A stretch of 11,452 nucleotides of DNA from an uncultured Pseudomonadota bacterium. Its GTDB lineage: Bacteria; Pseudomonadota; Gammaproteobacteria; Burkholderiales; Methylophilaceae. Position 1 is the first letter of the stretch. Each line of letters starts with the position of its first letter. The position numbers and the translations under genes were made by a program. The notes below the pieces were generated by a model. The model saw only the letters and a list, made by a program, of their open reading frames with translations. It searched no databases and was not told the origin of the DNA. Positions 1-7,153 of the stretch are shown one piece after another. The stretch is from contig CAINWC010000413.1 in the NCBI GenBank assembly GCA_903854305.1, forward strand, positions 1 through 11,452. Direction: 5' to 3'.

Positions 1-1
1 A

Positions 2-349
2 GTACAAATCATTATTTTAATGGGTATGAGTGTTGTTACGATAGCGCATGCCAATGAAGTTTTAGGCTATTTAACCAATAATGATGGCGCTTATATTGGA
101 CCATCCTTAGAAGATAACATCATTGCGATGGACACAGATAAAAACGGCTTTGCAGATGTGTATGAAGTTCGCGCTTTTTTAGAGCTAAAACATGGCAAAG
201 GTTACCAAAAAGAAGTGCTAGATAAAATGGAAGCCTCCGCCAGCGGTAAAAGCTGCAGCACGCCATTTGCAAAAGATTTATACATCAATAAAAGTAACAA
301 GGATCAAAGTAACAAAGAGAAAAGTAATCAGTTAGAAAACTACAACTAG
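2..349 (+). CDS. Secreted EF-hand domain protein, 5' partial
   Basis: The frame is open to the left edge, so the true start lies outside the window. The first in-frame ATG is at 20, but beginning there would give a signal peptide with no basic N-terminal region. The visible N-terminus is hydrophobic and ends in Ala-His-Ala before Asn, a good signal peptidase I site, so the mature protein is probably periplasmic. Counting from the ATG at 20, residues 38-49 (DTDKNGFADVYE) form a canonical EF-hand loop: D38, D40, N42 and D46 at positions 1, 3, 5 and 9, G43 at 6 and E49 at 12. This strongly suggests Ca2+ binding. A single Cys (C79) follows. The C-terminal 20 residues are polar and Lys/Asn-rich, with three Ser-Asn motifs (SNK, SNK, SNQ) spaced 5-7 residues apart. 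Its specific function is not recognised. Confidence 0.75.
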   Translation, partial: VQIIILMGMSVVTIAHANEVLGYLTNNDGAYIGPSLEDNIIAMDTDKNGFADVYEVRAFLELKHGKGYQKEVLDKMEASASGKSCSTPFAKDLYINKSNKDQSNKEKSNQLENYN

Positions 350-411
350 TGCCAAATGTACATGCGTCCTATGACTGAATCTAATCGGTTCCATGTGTTT
401 TGTGCTGGTTG

Positions 412-417
412 TATAAT
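412..417 (+). promoter_or_regulatory. Candidate -10 box for acnB
   Basis: This is a perfect TATAAT about 43 nt before the acnB ATG, in the 110-nt gap after the EF-hand gene. The predicted transcript start is near 424, giving a leader of about 36 nt. No good -35 hexamer stands at 16-18 bp spacing (the 17-bp position reads TTCCAT), so an activator may be needed or the call may be wrong. Confidence 0.4.
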
Positions 418-459
418 TGTCATCATCCATTTTAATTAAATCTTAAAGACGCAAATATC

Positions 460-3057
460 ATGTTAAAAGCTTATCGCCAGCACGTTGCAGAACGCAGCGC
501 AGTTAATCTTCCGCCATTACCACTTTCAGCCGAGCAAGTTGCTCAGGTTGTTGAATTACTGAAAAACCCGCCAGCCGGCGAAGCTGAAACGCTACTTGAT
601 TTAATCACCAATCGCACACCCGCTGGCGTCGATCAAGCCGCTTATGTAAAAGCGGCGTTCTTGTCTGATATTGCACATGGCAAAGCTAACTCACCTGTAA
701 TCAATGCAGATCAGGCGGTGCACTTACTTGGTACGATGTTGGGCGGCTACAATGTGCAGGCGCTTGTAGGCTTGCTAGATACACCAATGGCGGACAAAGT
801 GGTCACCACGCTATCGAAAACAATCTTAATGTTTGATGCGTTTCACGATGTGGCTGAAAAGATGAAAGCCGGCAGCTTACATGCTAAAAAGCTCATAGAA
901 TCATGGGCAAATGCCGAGTGGTTTACCAGTGCGCCTAAGTTGGCTGAAGAACTTAAAATGGTGGTGTTCAAGGTTGATGGTGAAACCAATACCGATGATT
1001 TAAGCCCTGCACAAGATGCCTGGAGCCGCCCGGATATTCCGTTGCATGCTAAAGCGATGCTGGTTAATAAAATGCCTGAAGGCTTGAAGCTGATTGAAAC
1101 ATTAAAGCAAAAAGGCTTGCCATTGGCTTACGTGGGCGATGTGGTGGGTACGGGTTCATCGCGCAAATCTGCCATTAATTCATTGCAATGGTATATGGGT
1201 AACGATATTCCTCACATTCCAAATAAACGCACCGGCGGCGTGATTTTAGGCACCAAGATTGCGCCTATTTTCTTTAATACCGCTGAAGATTCTGGCGCCT
1301 TACCAATTCAGTGCGATGTATCAAAAATGCAAACTGGTGATGTCATCACCATTCTGCCTTATGCAGGCAAAGTATTGAATGAAAAAGGCGAAGTGATCGC
1401 TAACTTTGATTTAGCGCCAATCACCTTGCCAGACGAAGTACGTGCAGGCGGCCGTATTGCCTTGATTATTGGTCGCGGTTTAACGACTAATGCGCGTCAA
1501 ACTTTAGGGCTGCCGCCAACAGAATTATTTATTACGGCCATTGCGCCTAAAGACTCAGGCAAAGGCTATACGCTTGCGCAAAAAATGGTGGGTAGAGCCT
1601 GTGGTTTGCCTGAAGGTAAGGGCATTCGCCCCGGCACATATTGCGAACCGAAAGCCACAACTGTTGGCTCGCAAGACACCACTGGCGGCATGACGCGTGA
1701 TGAGCTAAAAGAACTCGCTTGTTTAGGTTTTAGCGCAGACTTGGTAATGCAAAGTTTTTGCCATACGGCAGCGTATCCAAAACCAGTGGATATTAAATTG
1801 CAACACAGCTTGCCAGAATTCATGAGCAGCCGTGGCGGCGTGAGTTTACGCCCAGGTGACGGCGTAATTCACTCATGGATCAACCGTATGATTTTGCCAG
1901 ATACCGTAGGCACCGGTGGCGATTCACATACGCGCTTCCCGATTGGTATTTCATTCCCAGCCGGTTCTGGATTAGTTGCGTTTGCTGCTGCCATGGGCGC
2001 AATGCCGCTCGATATGCCAGAATCTGTGCTGGTGCGTTTTAAAGGCACGATGCAACCGGGCATCACGCTGCGCGATTTAGTGAATGCCATTCCTTATGCG
2101 GCCATTCAGAAAGGTGAATTGACTGTAGGCAAGACTGGTAAAAAGAACGTGTTTAACGGCAGAATTTTAGAGATTGAAGGCTTGCCTGATTTAAAAGTAG
2201 AGCAAGCCTTTGAGTTTGCCGATGCCTCTGCCGAGCGCTCTGCTAATGGCTGTACGGTAAAATTGAATAAAGAGCCCGTGATTGAGTTCTTAAATTCAAA
2301 CATCGTGCTGATGCAAAATATGATTGATCATGGTTATGAAGATGCGCGCTCATTACAACGCCGCATTGCCAGCATGCAAGCATGGTTGGCTAAGCCGGAA
2401 CTATTGTCACCAGATGCTGATGCCGAATACGCCTACACCCTTGAGATTGATTTAAACACAATCACAGAGCCATTATTAGCCTGTCCGAACGACCCTGATG
2501 ACGTTAAGCCGTTATCAGCAGTGACTGGCGATAAAATTGATGAAGTATTCATCGGCAGTTGTATGACCAATATTGGCCATTACCGCGCCGCAGCTAAGGT
2601 GTTAGAAGGCACGGTGAATATTCCAACGCGCTTATGGATTGCACCGCCAACACGCATGGATGAAGCGCAATTAAGAGACGAGGGCGTGTATTCCGTATTT
2701 GGTATTGCCGGCGCTCGGACAGAAATCCCAGGTTGTTCACTATGCATGGGTAATCAGGCGCGGGTAGCTGATAAAGCGACTGTTTTCTCTACCAGCACCC
2801 GTAACTTTGATAACCGTATGGGCCGAGATGCACGTGTTTACTTGGGTTCAGCAGAGTTGGCGGCAGTGTGCGCAAAGCTTGGTTATATTCCAACGCAGGC
2901 AGAATATTTAGCAACTATCGGCGATAAATTGCAAAATGTGGCTGAAATTTATAAATATTTAAACTTCGATCAGATGACGGATTATAAAGCAGCGCTGGAA
3001 ACCGTCAGTGGTGGTAAAAGCAAACGGGTGATTCCAATTGCAGAGGCGGTTGTGTAG
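460..3057 (+). CDS. acnB: Aconitate hydratase B (bifunctional aconitase / 2-methylisocitrate dehydratase)
   Basis: The enzyme interconverts citrate and isocitrate through cis-aconitate in the cytoplasm. AcnB enzymes also hydrate 2-methyl-cis-aconitate in the methylcitrate cycle. The 865 residues align end to end with E. coli AcnB (also 865 aa): an N-terminal HEAT-like domain (starting [14 protein letters not shown], with the shared LLKNPPAGE), then the swivel domain around [20 protein letters not shown] and [15 protein letters not shown], then the Fe-S catalytic domains with [11 protein letters not shown] and [16 protein letters not shown]. The 4Fe-4S ligands are C701 in GSCMTNIGH and C759 and C762 in [10 protein letters not shown] short loop around residue 210 is missing compared with E. 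coli. The start is fixed by this alignment; the Shine-Dalgarno sequence (AAAGA at 445-449) is weak. The gene stands alone, with neither TCA nor prp genes beside it. In known AcnB, loss of the cluster permits mRNA binding; nothing here tests that. Confidence 0.98.
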   Translation: MLKAYRQHVAERSAVNLPPLPLSAEQVAQVVELLKNPPAGEAETLLDLITNRTPAGVDQAAYVKAAFLSDIAHGKANSPVINADQAVHLLGTMLGGYNVQALVGLLDTPMADKVVTTLSKTILMFDAFHDVAEKMKAGSLHAKKLIESWANAEWFTSAPKLAEELKMVVFKVDGETNTDDLSPAQDAWSRPDIPLHAKAMLVNKMPEGLKLIETLKQKGLPLAYVGDVVGTGSSRKSAINSLQWYMGNDIPHIPNKRTGGVILGTKIAPIFFNTAEDSGALPIQCDVSKMQTGDVITILPYAGKVLNEKGEVIANFDLAPITLPDEVRAGGRIALIIGRGLTTNARQTLGLPPTELFITAIAPKDSGKGYTLAQKMVGRACGLPEGKGIRPGTYCEPKATTVGSQDTTGGMTRDELKELACLGFSADLVMQSFCHTAAYPKPVDIKLQHSLPEFMSSRGGVSLRPGDGVIHSWINRMILPDTVGTGGDSHTRFPIGISFPAGSGLVAFAAAMGAMPLDMPESVLVRFKGTMQPGITLRDLVNAIPYAAIQKGELTVGKTGKKNVFNGRILEIEGLPDLKVEQAFEFADASAERSANGCTVKLNKEPVIEFLNSNIVLMQNMIDHGYEDARSLQRRIASMQAWLAKPELLSPDADAEYAYTLEIDLNTITEPLLACPNDPDDVKPLSAVTGDKIDEVFIGSCMTNIGHYRAAAKVLEGTVNIPTRLWIAPPTRMDEAQLRDEGVYSVFGIAGARTEIPGCSLCMGNQARVADKATVFSTSTRNFDNRMGRDARVYLGSAELAAVCAKLGYIPTQAEYLATIGDKLQNVAEIYKYLNFDQMTDYKAALETVSGGKSKRVIPIAEAVV

Positions 3058-3134
3058 TTTTAATTTCAGGTAAGGGTTGTTCAGGCCCGAGGTTAGTGCT
3101 ACATGCCTTCTTTGATTTACCTTCTAACATATAA

Positions 3135-3175
3135 GCTACGTAAAATTAACTGTATCATACGTACTTTTGCGTAGC
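3135..3175. repeat. Imperfect inverted repeat just before the 121-aa membrane gene
   Basis: The arms GCTACGTAAAA (3135-3145) and TTTTGCGTAGC (3165-3175) are complementary at 10 of 11 positions. A second palindrome, GTATCATAC (3152-3160), lies in the 19-nt loop. The right arm ends 5 nt before the ATG at 3181. It has no T-tract, so it is not an intrinsic terminator of acnB. It could be an operator or an mRNA hairpin covering the start region. Confidence 0.55.
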
Positions 3176-3180
3176 CGATT

Positions 3181-3546
3181 ATGAATCTACCTAAGCTCCC
3201 AGACAACGCACATATCTTTACTCCAGAAGCCATTAAGCCAGAGACAAAGCGAGGCACATGGAAATGGATGTTGCCATTAAGTATTGTGTTGGCTTTGGCC
3301 GTTTTTGCGGCTTGGCATTTTGGTTGGCATGCTAAGGCCGTCACAACGGGCGTGGTGCTGCTTGCGGCAGCTTCTCATGTATTCGCCTGGATCTTAGGCA
3401 TCATTACGCTAGTGCCTATCATTGGCCCTTTGCTGGTAAAAGTGCTGAGCTTGTCTATCATCTGGCTGTTAAACGCAGTGGGCTACCTGGTTTCTTATGT
3501 GGCCATCAAGCGCGGATATTCTAAAGATGTGCTGACCTACCGCTGA
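3181..3546 (+). CDS. Small multi-pass membrane protein of unknown function, possibly truncated at its C-terminus
   Basis: The family is not recognised by name. The 121 residues begin with a polar 26-residue segment. Hydrophobic stretches follow at about 29-48, 55-82 and 86-108, then a basic tail (KRGYSKDVLTYR). This predicts an inner-membrane protein with at least three membrane-spanning segments. No Shine-Dalgarno sequence precedes the ATG; an inverted repeat ends 5 nt before it. The reading frame stops at a TGA (3544-3546). In the same frame the next 20 codons (3547-3606) encode a clean hydrophobic helix beginning VTIALITGIVIGF, followed by TAA at 3607-3609. The natural product may therefore have been about 142 residues with one more helix, and the TGA may be a nonsense mutation, a sequence error or a readthrough stop. 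Confidence 0.8.
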   Translation: MNLPKLPDNAHIFTPEAIKPETKRGTWKWMLPLSIVLALAVFAAWHFGWHAKAVTTGVVLLAAASHVFAWILGIITLVPIIGPLLVKVLSLSIIWLLNAVGYLVSYVAIKRGYSKDVLTYR

Positions 3547-3609
3547 GTAACCATTGCGCTGATTACGGGCATTGTCATTGGGTTTATACTTGCTAGCTTA
3601 CTTAGCTAA
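3547..3609 (+). other. In-frame transmembrane extension beyond the TGA of the 121-aa gene
   Basis: Twenty sense codons directly follow the TGA in the same frame and end at TAA (3607-3609). They encode an uninterrupted membrane helix with a GxxxG-like spacing (TGIVIGFILAS). Random intergenic DNA seldom gives such a sequence in exactly the right frame, so this is read as the original C-terminus of the upstream gene. Whether it is still translated cannot be decided from sequence. Confidence 0.55.
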
Positions 3610-3668
3610 ACTTAATCTACTGGATTTAAGCTGTTAGATTTTAATCGGCCAGTTTAAACGCACTTAAT

Positions 3669-3845
3669 ATGGTCATTGCAACAATAAAACAATCTCGTTT
3701 ATATCATCACATTTTAAAACTTGGTGACTTTTCCCTGCCATTTTCTTTTTTGGCGGATTTGCTTGGGATGCCTTCACCATCGGCAATAGTGTTGCGGCAC
3801 AAGATCTATTTATATTCGGTGCTTACTTATCGGTTGCCGGTTTGA
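3669..3845 (+). pseudogene. 5' portion of the DUF2914 gene, out of frame with the main body
   Basis: The ATG at 3669 opens a frame beginning MVIATIKQSRLYHHILKLGDF, with a basic, amphipathic character that suits the cytosolic N-terminus of the membrane protein encoded downstream. After the Asp codon at 3726-3728 this frame becomes non-hydrophobic and stops at TGA 3843-3845. The other frame, open from 3728, immediately continues with FPAIFFFGGFAWDAF. A run of four T's (3729-3732) follows the Asp codon; a fifth T would give a continuous GDFFPAIFFFGG and an intact protein of about 371 residues. A one-base deletion in the T run is the simplest explanation. No clear Shine-Dalgarno sequence is seen before 3669. 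Confidence 0.6.
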
Positions 3846-4783
3846 TTCTTTATGTCATCGGACGGCCAAGCTATATTTTGGCCGATTCAACCAGTTTACC
3901 AAGCTGGCTTGGCAAGATTTACATATATTTAAACCTGTCAAAGTTCCATTGGCCACACTTCCCCTATTTTTTGCTGCAATTCATCTTCGGCAATTTATTA
4001 AGTTCATTATTTATTTTGTATTTTAAAAGTGCAAGTCATTGGCTGGCTTGGGTCATGTCGTTATTGTTGGGTGCCATGCTGGTGGCCAACGAATATTTAG
4101 AAAGTGAATATAAACGTTTCACCCTAAGCTGGGCGCTGTTTGGTTTTTGCGCGATGTTGCTGTTTAACTTTGCCTTGCCATTTTTACTCGGCAGTATCCA
4201 TCCTATTTGGTTTTACTTAAGTACGCTAATGGGTTTGGGTGCCGCGCATTGGCTCTACAGAAACACGCCTAATCACTTTGGTAGCATTACGCCAGTCTGG
4301 TTGGTTGCTGCCGGGCTTATGTTCGCTTATGCGGTTGATATGATTCCACCCGTGCCGCTAGTAAAGCGCGATATTGCTCTGGCTTATTCACTGACCAAAG
4401 TGGATGGAAATTATCAGCTTACGCAGCAACCAGCAGATTGGTGGGTCTTTTGGCGTAAAACCAGTAATGATTTAGACGTTGCACCTAGCCAACGTGTTTA
4501 TTGCATTTCATCGGTGTTTGCCCCAAGCGGATTGAATACAAAGTTGTATCATCGCTGGCAGTTTTACGATAAAAAACAAGGCTGGAAAACCCAGTCGCTT
4601 GTTGGATTCCCTTTATCTGGCGGGCGTAACGATGGCTTTAGGGGCTACACCTACAAGCAGAACTTACAAGCTGGCAAATGGCGTGTAGCCATAGAAACTG
4701 AAAGTCAAAAAACGGTGGCAGTTTATGACTTCAGTATTAATACCGTTGCAGTGACACCACCATTAATTACACAGCTTTTCTAA
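3842..4783 (+). CDS. DUF2914 domain membrane protein, main body (frameshifted gene)
   Basis: The listed start is a TTG inside a predicted helix and is probably not real. The frame is open back to 3728, and the true N-terminus lies in another frame from 3669. Counting from the TTG, hydrophobic segments occur at about 42-61, 67-82, 97-116, 120-137 and 150-170. A periplasmic or cytosolic C-terminal domain follows at about 180-300. Its last part (YHRWQFYDKKQGW at 236-248, then GFRGYTYKQNLQAGKWRV at 265-282) fits the DUF2914 pattern, a soluble beta-rich domain of unknown function at the end of multi-helix proteins. The frame upstream of the TTG (GGFAWDAFTIGN) is the usual first helix of this family. 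Apart from the 5' lesion the body is uninterrupted, so the frameshift is either recent, an assembly error or tolerated by recoding. It is convergent with the UPF0114 gene, only 21 nt away. The role is unknown. Confidence 0.75.
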   Translation: MILYVIGRPSYILADSTSLPSWLGKIYIYLNLSKFHWPHFPYFLLQFIFGNLLSSLFILYFKSASHWLAWVMSLLLGAMLVANEYLESEYKRFTLSWALFGFCAMLLFNFALPFLLGSIHPIWFYLSTLMGLGAAHWLYRNTPNHFGSITPVWLVAAGLMFAYAVDMIPPVPLVKRDIALAYSLTKVDGNYQLTQQPADWWVFWRKTSNDLDVAPSQRVYCISSVFAPSGLNTKLYHRWQFYDKKQGWKTQSLVGFPLSGGRNDGFRGYTYKQNLQAGKWRVAIETESQKTVAVYDFSINTVAVTPPLITQLF

Positions 4784-4804
4784 TGGTCACGTTTTTTATA
4801 ACAC

Positions 4805-5347
4805 CTAGTGTTTGTCATCAGTACGTGTCATTAACTTATCAATGTAAGCAATGGCAACCGCTGAAAACACAAAAGTCATGTGTATGACGGTTTGTGCGAT
4901 TAACACTTTATCGCTTAAGTTTTCAGCATTGATGAATGTTTTAAGTAAATGTATCGATGAAATTCCAATAATCGCTGTCGCTAATTTTACTTTTAGTAAG
5001 TTAGCATTGACGTGAGATAACCAATCTGGTTCATCCGGATGGCCCTCCAAATTCAAACGTGACACGAAGGTTTCGTAACCGCCCACAATCACCATAATCA
5101 GTAAGTTTGAAATCATCACTACGTCAATTAAACCCAATACAATCAACATGATGTCTGCTTCAATAAGATGCGAAGCTTTGCCCACTAAATGTACTAATTC
5201 AAGCCCAAAAAAGTACACATAAACAGCTTGCGCAACAATCAAACCTAAATAAAGCGGCAATTGTAGCCAGCGACTACCAAACAAAATATTGGTCATCATG
5301 CTTTTTTGTTTATATTCAAGAGATGATGAGGTGGTGTTTTTTTGCAT
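4805..5347 (-). CDS. YqhA / UPF0114 family inner-membrane protein
   Basis: The 180 residues match the UPF0114 (TIGR00645) family typified by E. coli YqhA. Shared stretches are GSRWLQLPLYLGL (24-36), EADIMLIVLGLIDVVMISNLL (63-83), VGGYETFVSRL (88-98), ISSIHLLKTFINAENLSDK (129-147) and a final IHMTFVFSA helix. Four hydrophobic segments lie at about 26-48, 64-90, 118-138 and 147-169. The function is not established. Compared with YqhA it carries about 16 extra polar N-terminal residues before MMTNILFGSRW. The upstream ATG is nevertheless preferred, because AAGG stands 9 nt before it (CCTT at 5357-5360 on the plus strand), while M17 has only a weak A-rich leader. It lies 83 nt downstream of rlmJ on the same strand and could be cotranscribed. 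A TGAATCATTCA palindrome at 5389-5399 sits in that gap. Confidence 0.9.
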   Translation of the reverse strand: MQKNTTSSSLEYKQKSMMTNILFGSRWLQLPLYLGLIVAQAVYVYFFGLELVHLVGKASHLIEADIMLIVLGLIDVVMISNLLIMVIVGGYETFVSRLNLEGHPDEPDWLSHVNANLLKVKLATAIIGISSIHLLKTFINAENLSDKVLIAQTVIHMTFVFSAVAIAYIDKLMTRTDDKH

Positions 5348-5388
5348 TACGTTGAACCTTATATTGATTGGTGGATTGCGAATTGCAT

Positions 5389-5399
5389 TGAATCATTCA
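5389..5399. repeat. 11-bp palindrome between rlmJ and the UPF0114 gene
   Basis: TGAAT-C-ATTCA is a perfect palindrome with a one-base centre, 42 nt upstream of the UPF0114 start. It may be an operator for that gene, but a palindrome this short can arise by chance in AT-rich DNA. Confidence 0.25.
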
Positions 5400-5430
5400 T
5401 GATGATATCAGCTGAAAATATCGATTTTAT

Positions 5431-6273
5431 TTAAGCGATATGGCTTTCAAGCACATACTCTGCCGTTTCATCCAAAGCTAATAACTTCGTTAGAGCCGGC
5501 ATCGTTTCATTCAAAATATTCGGTAATGTCCAAGGTGGGTTGATTATAAATAAGCCGCTACCAAACATGCCAAACCCTTCCACTGACGGTTCCTGTGTGG
5601 TCATGGCAACATGCAGCCAGTTTGGTGCATTTAAGTCCATTAAGCTATCTATCATTTCGTTAGGCTCTGGGCGCTGTAGCAGCGGGTACCACACGATATA
5701 AGTGCCAGTTGCAAACCGTGCCAGACTCTCTTTAATCATCTTCACCACGCGCTGATAATCTTGCTTATCTTCATAAGGCGGGTCGATTAACACCACTGCA
5801 CGACGTGGCGGTGGTGGAAGTAGTGCCTTCAGCCCAGCAAACCCATCTTGCAGTTCAATTTTGACTTGTCTACCCTGACGCTTAAAGTTTTCTATGAGTA
5901 ACTTGTTATCGTTTGGGTGAAGTTCGAACAGGCGCATTTTGTCATCGGCACGTAAATACTGCTGCGCAATAAGCGGTGAGCCAGGGTAAAACGAAAGCTT
6001 CGTCGCGTTAAAACTTTTAATTTGCGCGACAAATTCTGCCAGTGATGCTGGCAGATTGTCAGCCGACATCAGTTTGTCTATACCTTGCTCATGCTCGGCA
6101 TTCTGTGCGGCATAGCCTTCAGTCAGGCTGTACATACCGGCACCAGCATGGGTGTCAATATACCAAAAAGGAGCTGCTTTTTGCGTTGTGTGAGCAAGCA
6201 CTAAACCTAAAACATAGTGTTTTAATACATCTGCATGATTGCCGGCGTGGAAGGCATGACGATAACTGAGCAT
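5431..6273 (-). CDS. rlmJ: 23S rRNA (adenine2030-N6)-methyltransferase RlmJ
   Basis: RlmJ transfers a methyl group from S-adenosylmethionine to N6 of A2030 in 23S rRNA (E. coli numbering), probably before the 50S subunit is complete. The start at 6273 gives 280 residues, the same length as the E. coli enzyme and the same first residues (MLSYRHAFHAGNHADVLKH). A longer open frame reaches a TTG at 6324, but those 17 extra residues are not part of the family. The SAM-binding motif I is DTHAGAG (40-46). The catalytic motif DPPY is at 164-167, and its Asp has the same number as the E. coli catalytic Asp. Further family blocks are YPGSPLIA (96-103), FELHPND (116-122), RFATGTYIVWYP (186-197) and INPPW (244-248). 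No clear Shine-Dalgarno sequence precedes 6273. It is divergent from the cation transporter. Confidence 0.96.
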   Translation of the reverse strand: MLSYRHAFHAGNHADVLKHYVLGLVLAHTTQKAAPFWYIDTHAGAGMYSLTEGYAAQNAEHEQGIDKLMSADNLPASLAEFVAQIKSFNATKLSFYPGSPLIAQQYLRADDKMRLFELHPNDNKLLIENFKRQGRQVKIELQDGFAGLKALLPPPPRRAVVLIDPPYEDKQDYQRVVKMIKESLARFATGTYIVWYPLLQRPEPNEMIDSLMDLNAPNWLHVAMTTQEPSVEGFGMFGSGLFIINPPWTLPNILNETMPALTKLLALDETAEYVLESHIA

Positions 6274-6307
6274 AATAATAGATTGCGAATAATTGTAGAG
6301 TGTCAGC

Positions 6308-6313
6308 ATTATA
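6308..6313 (-). promoter_or_regulatory. Candidate -10 box for rlmJ
   Basis: The plus strand reads ATTATA, which is a perfect TATAAT on the minus strand, 34 nt before the rlmJ start. The predicted transcript start is near 6301, with a leader of about 28 nt. No convincing -35 hexamer is present at normal spacing. Confidence 0.4.
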
Positions 6314-6412
6314 GCTTTCATCAATTCATGGCATTAATTTATTCATGGGTGGCGCGTTAATATTTGCTAAAAAGCGATAAACTAAATCAGCTTTTCGGTT
6401 AGCATTTCATCT

Positions 6413-7153
6413 ATGACAGAATCTCAACAAAATACACAACAAAACAACATTGATACGCATGGAGTACACGGTGATGATGGTTATCATCACGATGACCACG
6501 ACCACCATGATCATTACCTAATGCCATTCATGCTGATTTTAATCTTTGCGATTGTTGAAGCGATAGGTAGTTGGTACACAGGCTCTTTAGCCTTGTTGAG
6601 CGATGCAGGACACATGTTTACGGATGTGGCAGCACTAGGTCTGGCTTGGTTAGCGGGCGCGCTTGCTAAAAAACCTAATGTAGTCAGGCATACGTCTGGC
6701 GTCAGTTATTTCGAAATAGCTGTTTCTATTTTTAATGCAGCCACCATGCTAGTGGTGATTATCTTTGTACTATACGAAGCTATTTCAAGGTTTAAACAAC
6801 CGCAGCAGGTGCAGGGATTAGGCTTAATGATCATTGCAAGCTTAGGCTTGATCGTTAATTTGATTGTGGCGAAGTTGTTGCATCAGCAAGTGCTTCATCA
6901 TGGTGAAAGTTTAAATAATCGCGCGGCATTTTTGCATGTGATGGGCGATTTATTAGGCTCGGTTGCCGCCGTTGCTGCGGGCGTTGTCATTTATTTTACT
7001 GGTTGGATGCCTATAGATCCTATTTTATCTTTGTTGATTTCAATATTATTGTTGGTATTCACACTGAATTTGATCCGCGACATTTGGCAAACTTTACATG
7101 GAAAACCTGATTTGGCTGGTAGAGGGTTAGGCCATGGCGACCATGCACACTAA
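6413..7153 (+). CDS. Cation diffusion facilitator (Zn-type exporter) lacking the C-terminal cytoplasmic domain
   Basis: This is a CzcD/ZitB/ZnT-like inner-membrane cation/H+ antiporter, probably exporting Zn2+ and related ions. The first 35 residues are polar and end in a His/Asp-rich stretch (HHDDHDHHDH, 25-34), a likely metal-collecting tail. Six membrane helices follow. The transport site is seen as H67 and D71 in SDAGHMFTD (helix 2) and H175 and D179 in LHVMGD (helix 5), the HxxxD pair of Zn transporters. A His-containing loop (LHQQVLHHG, 156-164) joins helices 4 and 5. After helix 6 (about 203-222) the protein ends within 25 residues at HGDHAH (241-246), so the usual ~80-residue dimerising C-terminal domain is absent at 246 aa. 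The DNA beyond codes for the next gene in another frame, so this is not a simple frameshift. No clear Shine-Dalgarno sequence precedes the ATG. It overlaps the glycosylase gene by 20 nt. Confidence 0.93.
   Translation: MTESQQNTQQNNIDTHGVHGDDGYHHDDHDHHDHYLMPFMLILIFAIVEAIGSWYTGSLALLSDAGHMFTDVAALGLAWLAGALAKKPNVVRHTSGVSYFEIAVSIFNAATMLVVIIFVLYEAISRFKQPQQVQGLGLMIIASLGLIVNLIVAKLLHQQVLHHGESLNNRAAFLHVMGDLLGSVAAVAAGVVIYFTGWMPIDPILSLLISILLLVFTLNLIRDIWQTLHGKPDLAGRGLGHGDHAH

Noticed and set aside
1566..2303. Three minus-strand open frames inside acnB
   Set aside because: They are antisense shadows of a strongly conserved gene, with no ribosome binding sites and no recognisable domains.
3117..3344. Minus-strand 75-codon open frame over the acnB/small-membrane-gene junction
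   Set aside because: It overlaps the start of the convincing plus-strand membrane gene, and its protein has no recognisable domain.
3611..3642. AATCTA/TAGATT hairpin as a terminator before the DUF2914 gene
   Set aside because: It is a 6-bp, AT-only-dominated stem with a 15-nt loop, too weak to support.
4800..4812. AACAC-CTA-GTGTT hairpin as a terminator between the convergent genes
   Set aside because: The stem is 5 bp, and its T-run lies on the wrong side for plus-strand termination; no T-run follows on the minus strand either.
6042..6269. Plus-strand 75-codon open frame antisense to rlmJ
   Set aside because: rlmJ is certain here; the Cys/His-rich translation is a by-product of its codons.
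6274..6324. N-terminal extension of rlmJ from a TTG at 6324
   Set aside because: Without the 17 extra residues the protein is exactly 280 aa and starts MLSYRH like E. coli RlmJ.
6324..6348. Direct repeat ATTCATGG (6324-6331 and 6341-6348) as an operator in the divergent gap
   Set aside because: The copies are only 8 bp long, show no dyad symmetry and do not resemble a known metal-regulator site; chance is likely.
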